From NCBI RefSeq assembly GCF_006829085.1, contig NZ_BJTC01000002.1, forward strand, positions 248,001-312,000: a stretch of DNA of 64,000 nucleotides, in the 5' to 3' direction. The notes below the pieces were generated by a model. It searched no databases and was not told where the DNA came from. It worked only from the letters and a program-made list of their open reading frames with translations. Position numbers and translations under genes: made by a program. Position 1 is the first letter of the stretch. Each line of letters begins with the position of its first letter. This DNA is from Chryseobacterium sp. ON_d1. Lineage in GTDB: Bacteria > Bacteroidota > Bacteroidia > Flavobacteriales > Weeksellaceae. Positions 16,442 to 25,779 of the stretch are shown piece by piece.

Positions 16442-17578
16442 TTAATAAACAAGGAAATTCAAAATTACATCAATGCAAATCTGAATACGGATTTACATAC
16501 ATTATTGCTGAAAAAATCCCCGTTTCCGGAAGTGTCAATGCATGAAATAGTTCAGCAGATCAAAGGAAAACAGGTTGCAGAAAAGAAATTTCCTTTCTTA
16601 CTGAAAGAGGGAATTGTTTTTCCACCGCAGCTTAATCTGGAACAGTCTTCATCAGAAAAAACGGCCCTTTATAAATCTGAAATTTTAAATGGAAATACAT
16701 TCATAGACCTTACAAGCGGTTTTGGTATTGATGCCTATTATCTGTCTCAAAACTTTGACGATATTACTTTAATAGAGCAGAATACAGAACTTCTGGAAAT
16801 TGTTGAACATAATTGGAATATTTTGGGCCGTCGCGCAAAATTTATCAATAGAAAGCTAGAGGACTTCCTTGCTGAAAACAAAGAAAATTTTGATGTTATT
16901 TATCTGGATCCGGCAAGAAGGGACCAGCATAAAAATAAAGTTTTTCTGTTGGAAGACCTTTCTCCTGATATTCTTGAGATTCAGGAAAAATTACAGTCTG
17001 TTTCCAGTCTGGTAGTCATTAAGCTCTCACCACTGATTGATCTTAAATATCTTATTTCAGTGTTGCCGGGTATTTCACGGATTGATATTATTGCGGTGAA
17101 AAACGATGTGAAAGAAGTTGTTGTATTCCTTTCCAATGAGAATACCGCGAAGATGATCTGCAACTGTGTAAACCTTGAAAGCAGAGAATCTGCCTTTAGT
17201 TTTATATTTGGGGAAGAAGAAACTGCTCAATCTGACTATTCTGAGCCTGAAAAATACATTTATATTCCTAATAACACTATTTTGAAAGCAGGCGTTTTTA
17301 ATTTGATTTCACAGAAATTCGGATTAAAGAAGCTTCATCCTAACAGTCATCTTTACACTTCAGGTGAAAGAATTACAAACTTTCCAGGAAGGATTTTTGA
17401 AATGGAAATTGTTGATTCTAAAAGTATTAAAAAGAAAGGCCAGTTTAATATTATTGCCAAAAATTATCCTTTAAAACCCGAGGAAATCAAAAAAAAATAT
17501 AGTTTGAAAGACGGAGGTGATCACTATCTTATTTTTACACAATCCAAAAAAGGGAAAATAATATTAAAATCAGTATAA
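16424..17578 (+). CDS. PG1098-like class I SAM-dependent methyltransferase
   Basis: 384 aa as drawn from GTG at 16424; GTG at 16433 is equally possible. No ATG is available before residue 39, and the sequence from LINKEIQNYI onward looks like the native N-terminus. An N-terminal alpha-helical part precedes a Rossmann core: FIDLTSGFGIDAYYLS (SAM motif I, about 96-111), TLIEQN (motif II), and a DPARRD catalytic-type motif near residue 165. The C-terminal third fits the ferredoxin-like and THUMP-like domains described for Porphyromonas PG1098. RNA base methylation is inferred from fold; the target is unknown. Confidence 0.82.
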   Translation: MSSVVKLINKEIQNYINANLNTDLHTLLLKKSPFPEVSMHEIVQQIKGKQVAEKKFPFLLKEGIVFPPQLNLEQSSSEKTALYKSEILNGNTFIDLTSGFGIDAYYLSQNFDDITLIEQNTELLEIVEHNWNILGRRAKFINRKLEDFLAENKENFDVIYLDPARRDQHKNKVFLLEDLSPDILEIQEKLQSVSSLVVIKLSPLIDLKYLISVLPGISRIDIIAVKNDVKEVVVFLSNENTAKMICNCVNLESRESAFSFIFGEEETAQSDYSEPEKYIYIPNNTILKAGVFNLISQKFGLKKLHPNSHLYTSGERITNFPGRIFEMEIVDSKSIKKKGQFNIIAKNYPLKPEEIKKKYSLKDGGDHYLIFTQSKKGKIILKSV

Positions 17579-17716
17579 AAATGTTGCCGAAAAAAGCAGG
17601 ATTTCTTACTTTTGGGCAATCAAAAATTTAAGCATGAAATCGCTTGCCGTTTGGAAAATCAGATAGACTACAAATAGTGCGGTTCCATATTACTCTTTAA
17701 AAAAATAATTTTACAT

Positions 17717-17989
17717 ATGAAAAAATTAGTTATATGTTTAGCCATTGCAGCAGTAGCGGTAAGCTGTAAAAAAGTTCCGCAGGGAGGAAACAGAGGTACT
17801 TTGAAACTTGAAGAAGGGGTAGAAAGATATTCTGATGATCCTCAGGGGGAAGCTCACGGACATGAAGCTGCTACAGCAGAACATAAAGAAGAAGCTCCTG
17901 CAAAACCGGAAGCTGCCGCTCCAAAAACAGACAGTACTGCAGCTGCAAAACCTGCTGAAGCTGAAAAGGCTCCAAAAGCTGAACACTAA
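17717..17989 (+). CDS. Small Ala/Pro/Glu-rich lipoprotein
   Basis: 90 aa. Type II signal peptide with lipobox AVSC (Cys at residue 17), then a short conserved stretch (KKVPQGGNRGTLKLEEGVERY) and a disordered tail of Ala, Pro, Glu, Lys and His with no predicted fold. Likely anchored in the outer or inner membrane. No function can be assigned. Monocistronic, with a strong terminator just downstream. Confidence 0.72.
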   Translation: MKKLVICLAIAAVAVSCKKVPQGGNRGTLKLEEGVERYSDDPQGEAHGHEAATAEHKEEAPAKPEAAAPKTDSTAAAKPAEAEKAPKAEH

Positions 17990-18010
17990 TTAGTAGTACA
18001 AATATATAAG

Positions 18011-18036
18011 TGCCCTGTTTCCGCAGGGCATTTTTT
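18011..18036 (+). terminator. Rho-independent terminator
   Basis: TGCCCTG-TTTCCG-CAGGGCA followed by TTTTTT. Confidence 0.92.
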
Positions 18037-18145
18037 ATTAAAAAAGATATCTACAGGGCTCATTAGCATAGGGTTGGGAAAATACTGCCTTTTTGTTTGT
18101 CCCTGCCAGGCATTTTTTTTAATTTTAACAAAATAAATTTTTACA

Positions 18146-19525
18146 ATGCAAGAGACATTAAATTACATTAACGAAAACAAACAGCGTTTCGTGGATGAAT
18201 TATTTGAGTTATTGAGAATTCCTTCCATTTCTGCAGATCCGGCGTATAAAGATGACGTTTTGAAGTGTGCAGATGTAGTGGCAGCACACCTTAAAAATGC
18301 AGGGGCTGATCATGTAGAAGTTTGCCAGACCAAAGGATACCCAATTGTTTTCGGAGAGAAAATTTTAGATAAAAACCTGCCTACAGTATTGGTATATGGA
18401 CATTATGATGTTCAGCCTGCAGATCCATTGGAATTATGGACAAAACCTCCTTTTGAACCTTATATTGAGAAAACTGAATTGCATCCTGAAGGAGCAATTT
18501 TTGCCAGAGGTTCTGCGGATGACAAAGGACAGTTTTTCATGCACCTGAAAGCTTTCGAAGCCATGATGAAGACCAATGCTCTTCCTTGCAACGTTAAATT
18601 TATCCTGGAAGGAGAAGAAGAAGTGGGATCTGTAAGCTTAGGAGATTGGGTGAACGAAAATAAGGAGAAATTAGCCTGTGACTGCATCTTAATTTCTGAT
18701 ACTCATATTTATAGTAATGAACAACCGACTGTAACAACAGGGTTAAGAGGCTTAAGTTACGTAGAAGTAGAAGTGGAAGGTCCAAACAGAGATTTGCACT
18801 CAGGACTTTACGGAGGGGCCGTTCCAAACCCTATTCACGTTCTTTCAAGAATGATCGCGAATCTGATTGATGAAAACGGACACATTACTATTGACGGATT
18901 CTATGATAATGTAGAAACAGTATCAGATGCTGACAGAGCAGAGATGAACAAATTGAAAGACAATCCGGAGGAATTCAAGAAATCAATTGGATTAAGCAAT
19001 ATTGAAGGGGAAAAGGGATATACTACTTTAGAAAGGACATCGATCCGCCCTACATTAGACTGCAACGGAATCTGGGGTGGTTATACAGGAGAAGGCGCAA
19101 AAACAGTAATTCCTTCAAAAGCTTTTGCTAAAATTTCAATGCGTTTGGTTCCTTACCAGACTCCACAGGAGATCACAGAAAAATTCACGAAATATTTTGA
19201 AAAGATCGCTCCGGATACAGTAAAAGTTAAAGTAACTCCTCACCACGGAGGAATGCCTTATGTCTTACCAACGGGTACCAAAGAATTTGCTGCAGCAAAA
19301 CAGGCAATGGAATCTGCATTCGGAAAAGAAGTTCTTCCATACAGAGGAGGGGGAAGTATTCCGATTACCGCTATGTTTGAGCAGGTTTTAGGAGCTAAAT
19401 CCGTATTGATGGGCTTTGGGCTGGATTCTGATGCAATACACTCTCCAAACGAGCATTATGGATTGTTTAATTTTTATAAAGGAATTGAAAGTATTCCATT
19501 GTTTTTTGAAAATTATTCAAAGTAA
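18146..19525 (+). CDS. M20-family dipeptidase/metallopeptidase
   Basis: 459 aa, typical of the CNDP-like M20 group. Metal-site motifs are visible: GHYDVQPAD (about residue 84) with the first His/Asp, RGSADDKG (bridging Asp), EGEEEVGS (catalytic Glu pair), and a C-terminal HSPNEH segment supplying the final His. A lid/dimerisation domain occupies about residues 190-330. No signal peptide, so cytosolic hydrolysis of dipeptides is likely. Stands alone between terminators. Confidence 0.93.
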   Translation: MQETLNYINENKQRFVDELFELLRIPSISADPAYKDDVLKCADVVAAHLKNAGADHVEVCQTKGYPIVFGEKILDKNLPTVLVYGHYDVQPADPLELWTKPPFEPYIEKTELHPEGAIFARGSADDKGQFFMHLKAFEAMMKTNALPCNVKFILEGEEEVGSVSLGDWVNENKEKLACDCILISDTHIYSNEQPTVTTGLRGLSYVEVEVEGPNRDLHSGLYGGAVPNPIHVLSRMIANLIDENGHITIDGFYDNVETVSDADRAEMNKLKDNPEEFKKSIGLSNIEGEKGYTTLERTSIRPTLDCNGIWGGYTGEGAKTVIPSKAFAKISMRLVPYQTPQEITEKFTKYFEKIAPDTVKVKVTPHHGGMPYVLPTGTKEFAAAKQAMESAFGKEVLPYRGGGSIPITAMFEQVLGAKSVLMGFGLDSDAIHSPNEHYGLFNFYKGIESIPLFFENYSK

Positions 19526-19545
19526 TTTAATAATAATTGTATATG

Positions 19546-19581
19546 ATAAGGCATTTCTGTGAAGAAAAGCCTTATTTTTTT
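19546..19581 (+). terminator. Rho-independent terminator
   Basis: ATAAGGC/GCCTTAT stem with a 16-base loop, then a T run. A second, weaker terminator-like hairpin (AAATACCC/GGGTTATTT followed by T) lies at about 19640-19672. Confidence 0.7.
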
Positions 19582-19736
19582 GTTCTCTTTAAAGAAGAAA
19601 AGGCTGTTTTAAGAACCTGATTTAGCAGATTTAGAAATTAAATACCCTGAAAATAAACGGGTTATTTTTTTATTGGCAATAAGTTATTTCACCATTCGTG
19701 GAAAGTTTATATTTTTAATACAAAACTTGATTTGCT

Positions 19737-20657
19737 ATGAAAAAATACTACTCAATTGCATGTATATTATCATCAATTTGCTTTTTTGCGCAACAGACCG
19801 TATCATTTGAATCCAATGAAGGGTTCAACATTGGAAGCATCAATGGACAAGCAGGGTGGATCAGTACTCCAACCGGAGGTATTCCTGAAAATGTAACTCA
19901 TCAGACCATTAGCTCAGATAAAGCCAGTGATGGTAGCAGTTCCCTGAAAATTGTCAAAGAAAATACTTACGGAACCCAGTCTGATCCTGTTATCGGAGGT
20001 TTTTACAACCTGTCAACCCCGCTTGCCTATAATAATTTTTCTGTATCATTTGATATTAATATATCCCAGCTTAACGGGTCTGATTTTGGCTTCCAGGGGG
20101 TCAGCAGTATTGATGATCAGTTTGTTGTAAGACTGGATTTTAATAAAACAGGGTTAGTGAAAATTCTGAATATCATAGCTGGTGTACAGAATCTCATTTC
20201 TACATCGTCAGTCTGGCTGCCCAATACCTGGTATCGGTTTAAAATCGTAGGGACTGCTTCGCAGGTAAGATATTATCTTAATAATATTTTAATTTACACA
20301 GGGGTGGCTGCAGGCTCTCTTAATATAGACCAGTTACGTTTTGTACATAACAATGCGTTGGGATTGGCTTATATAGATAATATTAAGATTAATAGTGAAT
20401 TGCAGATATTGGGAATTAAGGATTCTGAGACATCAGCTAAAGAAATGACAATTTATCCCAACCCGGCATCAGATTATCTGAAGATCCATACAGACATAAA
20501 AATCGATAAAGCAGAGATTTTTGATATGAATGGAAGAAGAACAGATGCAGATATAAACGGAAATCAAATCGATATCAGAAACCTGAATCCCGGAAATTAC
20601 ATGATCAGCATTGAAACTAAGGTTGGTAAATCAACCGGAAAATTTATAAAAAAATAG
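19737..20657 (+). CDS. T9SS cargo protein with LamG/jellyroll-like body
   Basis: 306 aa. Sec signal peptide (MKKYYSIACILSSICFFAQ). The body (about 20-220) is beta-rich with a concanavalin/LamG-like look (FNIGSINGQAGWIS; WYRFKIVG; YIDNIKI). The C-terminal T9SS type A sorting domain (about 236-306) begins IYPNPASDYLKI and ends GKFIKK. The protein should cross the outer membrane by the Por system and be surface-attached or released. No catalytic residues recognised. It is followed by a terminator, then a second cargo gene with a very similar C-terminus. Confidence 0.88.
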   Translation: MKKYYSIACILSSICFFAQQTVSFESNEGFNIGSINGQAGWISTPTGGIPENVTHQTISSDKASDGSSSLKIVKENTYGTQSDPVIGGFYNLSTPLAYNNFSVSFDINISQLNGSDFGFQGVSSIDDQFVVRLDFNKTGLVKILNIIAGVQNLISTSSVWLPNTWYRFKIVGTASQVRYYLNNILIYTGVAAGSLNIDQLRFVHNNALGLAYIDNIKINSELQILGIKDSETSAKEMTIYPNPASDYLKIHTDIKIDKAEIFDMNGRRTDADINGNQIDIRNLNPGNYMISIETKVGKSTGKFIKK

Positions 20658-20676
20658 TACTTAAATAGTTCTGTAA

Positions 20677-20706
20677 GGCGCTCCAATTGGGGCGTTTTTG
20701 TTTTTC
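20677..20706 (+). terminator. Rho-independent terminator
   Basis: CGCTCC-AATT-GGGGCG hairpin (one wobble) and a T-rich tail. Confidence 0.82.
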
Positions 20707-20863
20707 TTAACACAAATAAGAATAAGTTATTTTGTATTATTTTCTATATTTTATCAATAAATGTGTTCAAAATTTATTTTATACTTTGTTTTGGTTAATA
20801 TATTATTTTATTTGTGTATTTGAATTGTATTTTGTACATTGTCAATGTATAAAAATATGTATT

Positions 20864-21757
20864 ATGAAAAAAATATTACTTTTGGGTGCATTTATGGGGT
20901 TGTACACCTTACATGCACAGACTACAATTTTTCAGGAAAACTGGGATGGTGCCGGACCGGGAATCGGAGCATGGACTCTGTATAATTTAGATGGAAATAC
21001 TCCGATCAGTGCTGTAAACGCTGGTGGAGATGGCTTACCCGCATTGGTTACTAATGCATGGAATGTCCTTTCATTATCCCAAATTCAGAACTCAGGACCA
21101 GATTACACTGGCTTTGCTTACCCATCCGGAGCTACCGGAATGTCAGGTAATGTTGCCGTGTCAAATTCATGGTATGATCCGGCAGGAGTAGCGAATGACT
21201 GGCTTGTATCCCCCCAGATCAGTATACCGGCCGGATCAACAGGTGTTAATCTTACCTGGGTTGCAACCAGTCTTGGCGCAAGTTCATTCTTGGAAGATTA
21301 TAAGGTTTACATATCAACAACCGGAAATCAGTCTTCGAACTTTACAACCATTTTAAAAACTGTTACCAACCAGCCCAACACAGGAAGTACCCATACTGTC
21401 AGCTTAAATAGCTATGTAGGTCAAAATGTTTATATAGCATTCAGAAATGACAGTAACGACCAGTATATTATGCTTCTGGATAATATTAAAATTACCGGGA
21501 CAACTCCGTTAGCTGTTTCTGAATCGGCAAAAGCAGAAACAAAGATTTCCGTCTATCCGAATCCGGTATCTGATATGCTGATTATTAAATCTAAAGCCAA
21601 AATTAATGGGGCAGAAATTTTTGATCAGGGTGGAAGAAAAATGAATACAGTATTGGATGGAGACAGAATAAATGTCAAAGGACTGGCTTCAGGAAGTTAT
21701 ATTGTTACTATTGAAACCAAAGAAGGTACAATTACCGAGAAGTTCATCAAAAAATAA
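20864..21757 (+). CDS. T9SS cargo protein with choice-of-anchor J domain
   Basis: 297 aa from the ATG at 20864; the longer open frame upstream encodes an implausible Phe/Tyr/Cys-rich leader. Signal peptide MKKILLLGAFMGLYTLHAQ is followed by a beta-jellyroll with WLVSPQI near residue 110 and LLDNIKITG near 205, typical of the 'choice-of-anchor J'/cleaved-adhesin domain. The T9SS type A sorting domain begins VYPNPVSDMLII and ends TEKFIKK. Probably a surface or secreted adhesin-like protein; ligand unknown. Confidence 0.88.
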   Translation: MKKILLLGAFMGLYTLHAQTTIFQENWDGAGPGIGAWTLYNLDGNTPISAVNAGGDGLPALVTNAWNVLSLSQIQNSGPDYTGFAYPSGATGMSGNVAVSNSWYDPAGVANDWLVSPQISIPAGSTGVNLTWVATSLGASSFLEDYKVYISTTGNQSSNFTTILKTVTNQPNTGSTHTVSLNSYVGQNVYIAFRNDSNDQYIMLLDNIKITGTTPLAVSESAKAETKISVYPNPVSDMLIIKSKAKINGAEIFDQGGRKMNTVLDGDRINVKGLASGSYIVTIETKEGTITEKFIKK

Positions 21758-21781
21758 TTACTGATAAATCTTAGTATTAGC

Positions 21782-21806
21782 AAAACGCTCCAATTGGAGC
21801 GTTTTT
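21782..21806 (+). terminator. Rho-independent terminator
   Basis: AAAACGCTCC-AATT-GGAGCGTTTTT, a near copy of the terminator that follows the previous T9SS gene. Confidence 0.92.
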
Positions 21807-21836
21807 GTTATTTTAGAGAATTAAAATTTTAATCAT

Positions 21837-22541
21837 ATGTCAGAAAATAAAACAGCTTATATAACGGGAGGAACTAAAGGAATAGGCTTTGGGATTGCGA
21901 GAATTTTACTTGAAAACGGTATTTCTGTAGCATTTTCAGGAAGAAAAAGAGAAGATGTCCAGAAGGCGGAAGAAGAGCTCAGAAAGTACTCAGAAAACGT
22001 ATTGGGAATTGTTTCTGATGTAAGAAGCCTGGAAAGTGAACAGGAAGCAGTGAAATATACCATTGAAAAGTTCGGAAGGCTGGATTATGTTATTGCAAAT
22101 GCAGGACTAGGAATATTTAAGCCCGTAGACGAACTATCCGCAGCAGAGTGGAATGATATGATAGAGACCAACCTTACAGGTGCTTTTTACACTCTGAAAG
22201 CCTCCGTGGAGGAACTGAAGAAGACAGAAGGGTACTATATTACCATTTCCAGTCTTGCCGGCGCCAATTTCTTTGAAAACGGAACAGGATATAATGCTTC
22301 AAAATTTGGAGTGGTAGGATTTACCCAGGCTGCCATGATTGATTTAAGAAAATACAATATTAAGTCCACGGTGATTATGCCAGGTTCTGTAGCGACTCAT
22401 TTTAATGGCAATATTCCATCAGAAAAAGACAGCTGGAAGATTCAGCCCGAAGATATGGGGAACCTTGTATTGGATATTCTGAAGATGAATCCAAGAGTTT
22501 TGCCAAGTAAAATAGAGTTTAGGGCAATGAAACCTTCTTAA
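21837..22541 (+). CDS. SDR-family oxidoreductase
   Basis: 234 aa classical short-chain dehydrogenase. The cofactor motif TGGTKGIG is at residues 10-17, NAG at 88-90, Asn112, catalytic Ser139, and the Tyr152-x3-Lys156 pair in GYNASKFG. The SGRKRED segment after beta-2 favours NADP(H). Closest in style to FabG-like reductases, but the substrate is not predictable. No operon partner; the flanking genes are T9SS cargo. Its stop codon lies inside a copy of a dispersed repeat (TTAACCACAGA). Confidence 0.9.
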   Translation: MSENKTAYITGGTKGIGFGIARILLENGISVAFSGRKREDVQKAEEELRKYSENVLGIVSDVRSLESEQEAVKYTIEKFGRLDYVIANAGLGIFKPVDELSAAEWNDMIETNLTGAFYTLKASVEELKKTEGYYITISSLAGANFFENGTGYNASKFGVVGFTQAAMIDLRKYNIKSTVIMPGSVATHFNGNIPSEKDSWKIQPEDMGNLVLDILKMNPRVLPSKIEFRAMKPS

Positions 22542-22720
22542 CCACAGAGAATTAAATTGCTTACATTAAAATAAGAACTGTTTTAAATCACAATCAATTA
22601 GCTAATGCATTAGTTAATATTTTTATTTCAGACAACCTTTTCAGTTTTATATTGTCTTATAGACGGAAGTGAATTCTTCTTCATTTAATTATTAACAGAA
22701 AACTTACCTAATAACTGGTA

Positions 22721-22751
22721 TTGATTCTATTTTTAAACTGAAGTAAGTTTG
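22721..22751 (+). promoter_or_regulatory. Promoter for the 22773 T9SS gene
   Basis: TTG at 22721-22723, a 20-base spacer and TAAGTTTG at 22744-22751, an exact Bacteroidota -33/-7 pair 21 bases before the ATG. Confidence 0.62.
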
Positions 22752-22772
22752 GCATCGAATTAAAAATATTAT

Positions 22773-23789
22773 ATGAAAAATTTTCTATCAATTAATGTAT
22801 TCTTGTTGATTTTATTTCAGACCCTGAAAGCCCAGACCCTGGAAAGTGACAATTTTAATGCTTATACCATCGGAAATGTAGGAACGGATATCACCGCATC
22901 TGTTCCTGGCCAGGGCGGGTTTTATACTGATTTTCCGGGAGGTTCCAATTCAGAAGCGCAGATTGTGAATATAGATGCTTCACACGGAAAATCTTTACAG
23001 CTTACAGGAAGTGCAGGTGCATCTGCAACAAAGTTTATGTGGAAGAATGGGTTGGGTACAGCCTGGGCTGCAAGAACCTCAGGGAATGATATCCTTAAAC
23101 TGAGCTTTAGTCTGTACACAGGAAACGCAACTGGCGGTGTAGGAAGAGGAACTGTTTTAATTTATGACGGCACAACCCATAAAACACTGCTTGGGGCAGG
23201 GTATGAATATGATACGCAGCGGATTGTAGGGATTGCGTACTACACCAAAATATCAAATGGAGTAACAGGGAACTATCTTTTTTATCTGGAGCCACCTACC
23301 TATTCCTACCCACCTAATACCTGGATTACTCTGAACTGTACATTTAATAAAACTACAGGAGCAGTTACGTGGACAACGCCTGGAGGTGTTACTTACGGGC
23401 CTGCATCCACGCATGTTCCGGCAGCGGCAGGTGTAGATCCTTTTGAGCTGGATTTTGTTTCAGTAGCCGGTGTAGGGAATACTATAGCGCATATCACTTC
23501 TTTTGATGACTATATGGTAACCGCAACGAATAATGCGACATTGGTAACCAGAGAGGCTATGGCAGAAGAATCCAATGTTTCAGTCTATCCGAACCCTGCA
23601 GCTGATTTTATTCATATACAATCTGAATCGCCTGTTACTAAAATTGAAATTGTTGATATTGCAGGAAGAAAAAAGGATATGCATTTTGATCATGAAAAAA
23701 TAGATATCAGAAATTTGACCCCCGGAATTTATATCATCACCATGGAAATTAAGGGAAGCAAATTTTCTAAAAAGTTCATTAAAAAATAA
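22773..23789 (+). CDS. T9SS cargo protein
   Basis: 338 aa. Signal peptide to about residue 20 (TLKAQ), a beta-rich body (about 21-255) with Gly/Thr/Asn-rich strands and a YDGTTHKTLLGAGYEY-type core, then a T9SS type A sorting domain (YPNPAADFIHI ... SKKFIKK, about 267-338). The body does not match a family I can name; it has the general look of a LamG-like carbohydrate-binding jellyroll. Export through the type IX system is the only firm statement. Confidence 0.85.
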   Translation: MKNFLSINVFLLILFQTLKAQTLESDNFNAYTIGNVGTDITASVPGQGGFYTDFPGGSNSEAQIVNIDASHGKSLQLTGSAGASATKFMWKNGLGTAWAARTSGNDILKLSFSLYTGNATGGVGRGTVLIYDGTTHKTLLGAGYEYDTQRIVGIAYYTKISNGVTGNYLFYLEPPTYSYPPNTWITLNCTFNKTTGAVTWTTPGGVTYGPASTHVPAAAGVDPFELDFVSVAGVGNTIAHITSFDDYMVTATNNATLVTREAMAEESNVSVYPNPAADFIHIQSESPVTKIEIVDIAGRKKDMHFDHEKIDIRNLTPGIYIITMEIKGSKFSKKFIKK

Positions 23790-23814
23790 TACAAATCATT
23801 ATTTTGATAACATA

Positions 23815-23839
23815 AAAACGCCCTATTTCAGGGCGTTTT
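23815..23839 (+). terminator. Rho-independent terminator
   Basis: AAAACGCCCT-ATTTC-AGGGCGTTTT, a 10-bp perfect stem. Confidence 0.9.
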
Positions 23840-23871
23840 GTTAATTTTAATGCTCTGAATAGCAAATCAAT

Positions 23872-23895
23872 ATATATTATGCATGCATAATATAT
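23872..23895. promoter_or_regulatory. 24-bp perfect palindrome upstream of etfBA
   Basis: Centred on GCATGC with ATATATTAT arms, perfectly self-complementary over 24 bases. A second inverted pair, TTTTTGC/GCAAAAA, follows about 15 bases later (to 23917). It lies about 140 bases before the etfB start, so it could be an operator for a dimeric regulator; no binding protein is implied by the sequence. Confidence 0.45.
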
Positions 23896-24033
23896 TTTTT
23901 GCTTATATTAGCAAAAATTAATTCAAACAAAATCTCTGCAAAAATCGTCATGGATTAATGCATCAAAGGGAAAATAAAATAGTACACATGAAACCGTAAG
24001 GTTACATATGACAATAAAAACAATAAGCAACAT

Positions 24034-24780
24034 ATGAAAATATTAGTTTGTATTAGTAGTGTTCCGGATACTACTTCCAAAATTAACTTTACAGCAGATA
24101 AATCTGCTTTCGACAAAAACGGAATTCAGTGGGTGATCAACCCTCTAGATGAATTTGCATTGACAAAAGCGGTTAAACTTCAGGAATCTCAGGGAGCAAC
24201 AGTAACAGTAATCAACGTAGGGGATGCTGCTACAGAACCTGTAATCAGAAAAGCTCTGGCAATTGGTGCCAACGATGCGGTAAGAGTAAATCTTGATCCG
24301 AAAGACAGTTATTCTACAGCAAAAGAAATTGCAGCGGTAGCTCAAAACGGAGGCTATGATCTTATCCTTTGCGGAAAAGAATCTATTGATTATAACGGAG
24401 GTTCTGTTCCGGGAATGGTAGCCCAGTTACTGAACCAGCCTTTCGTAAACGCTTCTGTAGGATTAGACGTAAACGGAAGTGAAGCTACAGCAGTAAGAGA
24501 AATTGAAGGAGGAAAAGAAACTATTTCAGTAAAATTACCAGCAGTTATTGCAGGTCAGAAAGGATTGGTAGATGAGAAAGATCTTATCATCCCGAATATG
24601 AGAGGAATTATGTCTGCAAGAACAAAACCATTGCAGGTAGTAGAACCTTCTTCTTCAGAAGTAAAAGTTCAGGGTGTATCTTATGACAGTGTTCCGCCAA
24701 GAGCAGCTGTGAAGATGGTTTCTCCTGATAACCTGGATGAATTGGTAAGATTACTTCACGAAGAAGCTAAAGTAATCTAA
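24034..24780 (+). CDS. etfB: Electron transfer flavoprotein subunit beta
   Basis: 248 aa, normal length. Opens MKILVCISSVPDTTSKI, typical of EtfB/FixA, with the AMP-binding region around GANDAVRVN and CGKESIDYNGGSVPGMVAQLL, and the C-terminal recognition-loop region. With EtfA it carries electrons from acyl-CoA and other dehydrogenases to ETF-ubiquinone/menaquinone oxidoreductase. Forms an operon with etfA (41-base gap). Confidence 0.96.
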   Translation: MKILVCISSVPDTTSKINFTADKSAFDKNGIQWVINPLDEFALTKAVKLQESQGATVTVINVGDAATEPVIRKALAIGANDAVRVNLDPKDSYSTAKEIAAVAQNGGYDLILCGKESIDYNGGSVPGMVAQLLNQPFVNASVGLDVNGSEATAVREIEGGKETISVKLPAVIAGQKGLVDEKDLIIPNMRGIMSARTKPLQVVEPSSSEVKVQGVSYDSVPPRAAVKMVSPDNLDELVRLLHEEAKVI

Positions 24781-24821
24781 TCTTTAAATTTTTCAATCTT
24801 TAAATTTTTAAATGTAAAACA

Positions 24822-25769
24822 ATGGCAGTATTCGTATACGCAGAAAATATAAACGGAGTTTACAAAAAAGCAGCTTTCGAAGCAGTTTCTTATGCTAAAG
24901 CTATCGCTGACAAGGCAGGAGATACTGTTACAGCAATCTCTGTAAATCCAACTGATTCTTCAGATTTATTATACAAATATGGAGCATCAAACGTAATCAA
25001 TATCAAAGACGAAGGTCTTAAGAACTTCTCAGCAAAAGCATTTGCGCAGGCTGTAAGTGAAGTAGCAGATGGAAATATCATCGTTTTTCCTCATACTACT
25101 GATGCTTCTTCTATCGCTCCAATGCTTGCTGTAATGAAAAACTATTCATTGATCACCAATGCGCTGGAAGCTCCCGAAAGTCTTTCTCCTTTTCAGGTAA
25201 AAAGAAGAGCTTTTTCAGGAAAAGGTTTCATGCATGCTAAAGCTGAAGGAAACGGAGTAATCGTTACGGTTTCTCAAAATGCCTTCGGGGTTAAAGAAAA
25301 TGCAGTGTCAGGTTCAGAAGAAGTGAAAAATTTATCTGTAGCGAATGAAGATACCAAGGTGATTTCTCATGAGCAGAGTTCAGGGAAATTAGACCTTAAA
25401 GAAGCTGAAATCGTTGTTTCTGCCGGTAGAGGGATGAAAGGTCCTGAAAACTGGGGAATGATTGAAGATTTGGCAAACGTGTTAGGGGCTGCTACAGCAT
25501 GTTCCAAGCCAGTTTCTGATATCGGATGGAGACCTCACACAGAGCACGTAGGGCAAACAGGTAAAGCGATTTCACCCAACCTTTACATCGCTGTAGGGAT
25601 TTCCGGAGCGATTCAGCACCTTGCAGGGGTTAACTCTTCAAAAACGATCGTAGTGATCAACAGCGATCCTGAAGCACCATTCTTCAAGTCTGCTGATTAT
25701 GGGGTAGTAGGTGATGCTTTCCAGATCATTCCTGCACTAACAGAAAAAATTAAAGCAATAAAAGGATAA
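24822..25769 (+). CDS. etfA: Electron transfer flavoprotein subunit alpha
   Basis: 315 aa. The FAD domain is unmistakable: VVSAGRGMKGPENWGMI (about 202-218), SKPVSDIGW, HTEHVGQTGK and the YIAVGISGAIQHLAGVNSSK block near the C-terminus that cradles FAD. The short gap from etfB is AT-rich, with repeated 'TTTAAATTTTT'-like runs. Redox partner of acyl-CoA dehydrogenases. Confidence 0.96.
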   Translation: MAVFVYAENINGVYKKAAFEAVSYAKAIADKAGDTVTAISVNPTDSSDLLYKYGASNVINIKDEGLKNFSAKAFAQAVSEVADGNIIVFPHTTDASSIAPMLAVMKNYSLITNALEAPESLSPFQVKRRAFSGKGFMHAKAEGNGVIVTVSQNAFGVKENAVSGSEEVKNLSVANEDTKVISHEQSSGKLDLKEAEIVVSAGRGMKGPENWGMIEDLANVLGAATACSKPVSDIGWRPHTEHVGQTGKAISPNLYIAVGISGAIQHLAGVNSSKTIVVINSDPEAPFFKSADYGVVGDAFQIIPALTEKIKAIKG

Positions 25770-25779
25770 GAAAGTGAAT

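Noticed and set aside
20732..20863. 44-residue N-terminal extension of the choice-of-anchor J protein
   Set aside because: The extension is Phe/Tyr/Cys-rich from AT-rich intergenic DNA, and a canonical signal peptide starts at 20864.
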